DNA from: Bdellovibrio sp. qaytius
Lineage (GTDB): Bacteria > Bdellovibrionota > Bdellovibrionia > Bdellovibrionales > Bdellovibrionaceae
Direction of reading: 5' to 3'
NCBI GenBank assembly: GCA_004011035.1
Contig: CP025734.1
Span: 248,001 to 312,000, forward strand
DNA length: 64,000 nt
Below, one piece after another: positions 63,190 to 64,000 of the stretch. Under the pieces are notes generated by a model. That model worked only from the letters and a program-made list of their open reading frames with translations. It made no database searches and was not told the DNA's origin. Position 1 is the stretch's first letter. Each line of letters begins with the position of its first letter. The position numbers and the translations under genes were made by a program.

Positions 63190-63599
63190 AATAGTTTGGC
63201 TTCACCAAAACTAAAATACTTTTCTTTCGTATAGATGACGTGATCTAGGATTGGTATTTCTAATAACTTTGCACATTTTAATAGTTTTTTTGTGATGCGA
63301 ATGTCTTCTAGTGAGGGTTCGACATTTTGGCTTGTGTGATTGTGAGCAATAATCAGAGCAAAGGCGTTGGCGTGAACGGCTTCGCGAAACAAATCGCGGG
63401 GGTGAATCTTGCACGAATTTAATGTTCCCTTGTGCACCATGCTCATTTTTATAAGTTCCATCTGATGTGTTAAGTACACACCCCAGAACTCTTCCGCATA
63501 GGCGTTATAATTAGGGTTTAAAAGTTGAAACACTTTTTCGGCGCTATCGATAACGTAGTGGCTTTTGACGTTGGTCTTCAAGATTGATGTTCGTACCAT
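63186..63599 (-). CDS. RadC-type JAB/MPN domain protein (short form)
   Basis: A 137-residue protein consisting of the RadC/JAB domain only: WGVYLTHQMELI (strand with catalytic region), SCKIHPRDLFREAVHANAF-type segment and the metal motif AHNHTSQNVEPSLEDI (H-x-H then S-x-x-D), where RadC usually has HNHPSG. Full RadC proteins (about 225 residues) carry an HhH region in front, absent here. The ATG at 63599 lies about one base after the predicted sigma-54 transcription start. Activity unknown. Confidence 0.85.
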   Translation of the reverse strand: MVRTSILKTNVKSHYVIDSAEKVFQLLNPNYNAYAEEFWGVYLTHQMELIKMSMVHKGTLNSCKIHPRDLFREAVHANAFALIIAHNHTSQNVEPSLEDIRITKKLLKCAKLLEIPILDHVIYTKEKYFSFGEAKLF

Positions 63600-63610
63600 G
63601 ATTGTTTTTT

Positions 63611-63627
63611 AGCAACAGAGAGACCTA
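63611..63627 (-). promoter_or_regulatory. sigma-54-like promoter for the JAB protein
   Basis: TAGGTCTCTCTGTTGCT on the minus strand; GG/GC twelve bases apart, TTGCT at -12. Start predicted near 63600, which would make the mRNA leaderless. Confidence 0.5.
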
Positions 63628-63727
63628 AGTAAGGGCAATTTAAATATTTGTCGCACGTGATTATCGTCTGGAAGATCGCTTCTCGTTTTCACTCGGATCG
63701 TTTATCATCATACATAAGAGGTACATA

Positions 63728-64000
63728 ATGAAAACATTAGTTTTACTTGTAGTTGCTACTTTATCAGTTCTATCGTGCGGTCCGAAAGCTTTCGTCAAAG
63801 GAACTTACGAAGATCCACAAAAAGAAAATCTTTTAAACGACCAATGGTCTGAAACCGACATGCAAGTGATGGTTAAAGAACTTGTGGCATCAATGTTAGC
63901 TCACCCCGTGATCGCTAACGCAAAAACTCCGCCAGTTGTGATGTTCACGAAACTTAAAAACGATACAAGCGATCATATCGACACACAAAGCATTATCGAC
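63728..64000 (+). CDS. LpoB-like penicillin-binding-protein activator lipoprotein (3' end cut)
   Basis: The first 91 residues are visible: signal peptide with lipobox LSCG, then QWSETDMQVMVKELVASMLAHPVI and a PPVVMFTKLKNDTSDHID segment, as in LpoB-type outer-membrane lipoproteins that activate the peptidoglycan synthase PBP1b. AGAGG precedes the ATG at 63728. The rest of the gene continues past the window end. Together with mreB it points to cell-wall functions in this region. Confidence 0.85.
   Translation, partial: MKTLVLLVVATLSVLSCGPKAFVKGTYEDPQKENLLNDQWSETDMQVMVKELVASMLAHPVIANAKTPPVVMFTKLKNDTSDHIDTQSIID

Overview
The window is AT-rich and gene-dense, typical of a Gram-negative bacterium with an unusually large set of envelope and signalling genes. 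It has lipobox lipoproteins, outer-membrane beta-barrels ending in Phe, MreB, an OmpA-domain protein, six histidine kinases (two of them CheY-fused hybrids, a third with an N-terminal receiver), an NtrC-type sigma-54 activator, many GTG/TTG starts and almost no biosynthetic genes. This fits Bdellovibrionota (Pseudobdellovibrio-like). That placement is inference from gene content and composition; there is no rRNA or other decisive marker. No tRNA, rRNA, CRISPR array, IS element or prophage was recognised.

Layout. 1-11.4 kb: a cut MFS efflux pump, then small housekeeping and stress genes (HD hydrolase, OsmC, two pirins, OmpA/DUF937, carbonic anhydrase, PEBP, DUF1428, TMEM175-like channel, NodIJ-like ABC exporter, VOC protein). 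11.7-16.1 kb: two tandem paralogous secreted lipoproteins and a divergent LysR/NmrA pair. 16.1-25.9 kb: the most distinctive locus, with four tandem paralogous coiled-coil/beta-barrel outer-membrane proteins (one frameshifted), a CheY-type regulator, a small PstS-like periplasmic binding protein, a histidine kinase and a convergent hybrid kinase. 26-33.8 kb: a FecR-like/beta-barrel fusion and a four-gene operon (Cache kinase, REC-kinase, REC, glycine-rich surface protein). 33.9-41.3 kb: PA14/FN3-like lipoprotein, glutamine amidotransferase, a FAD-Rieske/SRPBCC/alcohol dehydrogenase operon, flavin-type oxidase, zinc-ribbon protein and SodC. 41.6-45.5 kb: a frameshifted NtrC-type activator and a CHASE hybrid kinase with its Hpt partner. 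45.6-47.8 kb: a compact stress cluster (small basic protein, hemerythrin-like, BON, ferritin-like). 47.8-56.7 kb: envelope proteins, FabH, AlkZ-like glycosylase, SEC-C protein, TerC/Alx, FadL-like barrel. 56.9-64 kb: lipoprotein, mreB with a membrane sigma4-like protein and a histidine kinase, a RadC-type JAB protein and a cut LpoB-like lipoprotein.

The main result of reading the intergenic DNA is a recurring sigma-54 (-24/-12) promoter motif, GG-N10-GC, usually with TTTGCA or TTGCW at -12. I find it at 14 places, each correctly oriented and close upstream of a start codon. The genes behind it are mostly stress or envelope genes: pirin, OmpA, PEBP, both transcription units of the porin array, the FAD-Rieske operon and its divergent neighbour, and every unit of the 45.6-47.8 kb stress cluster. 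Three intergenic regions carry divergent pairs. This suggests one sigma-54-controlled stress/envelope programme spread over the window. The NtrC-type activator gene lies beside one of the best sites, but as sequenced it carries a -1 frameshift in a T run, as does one porin gene, so assembly error must be excluded before either is called a pseudogene.
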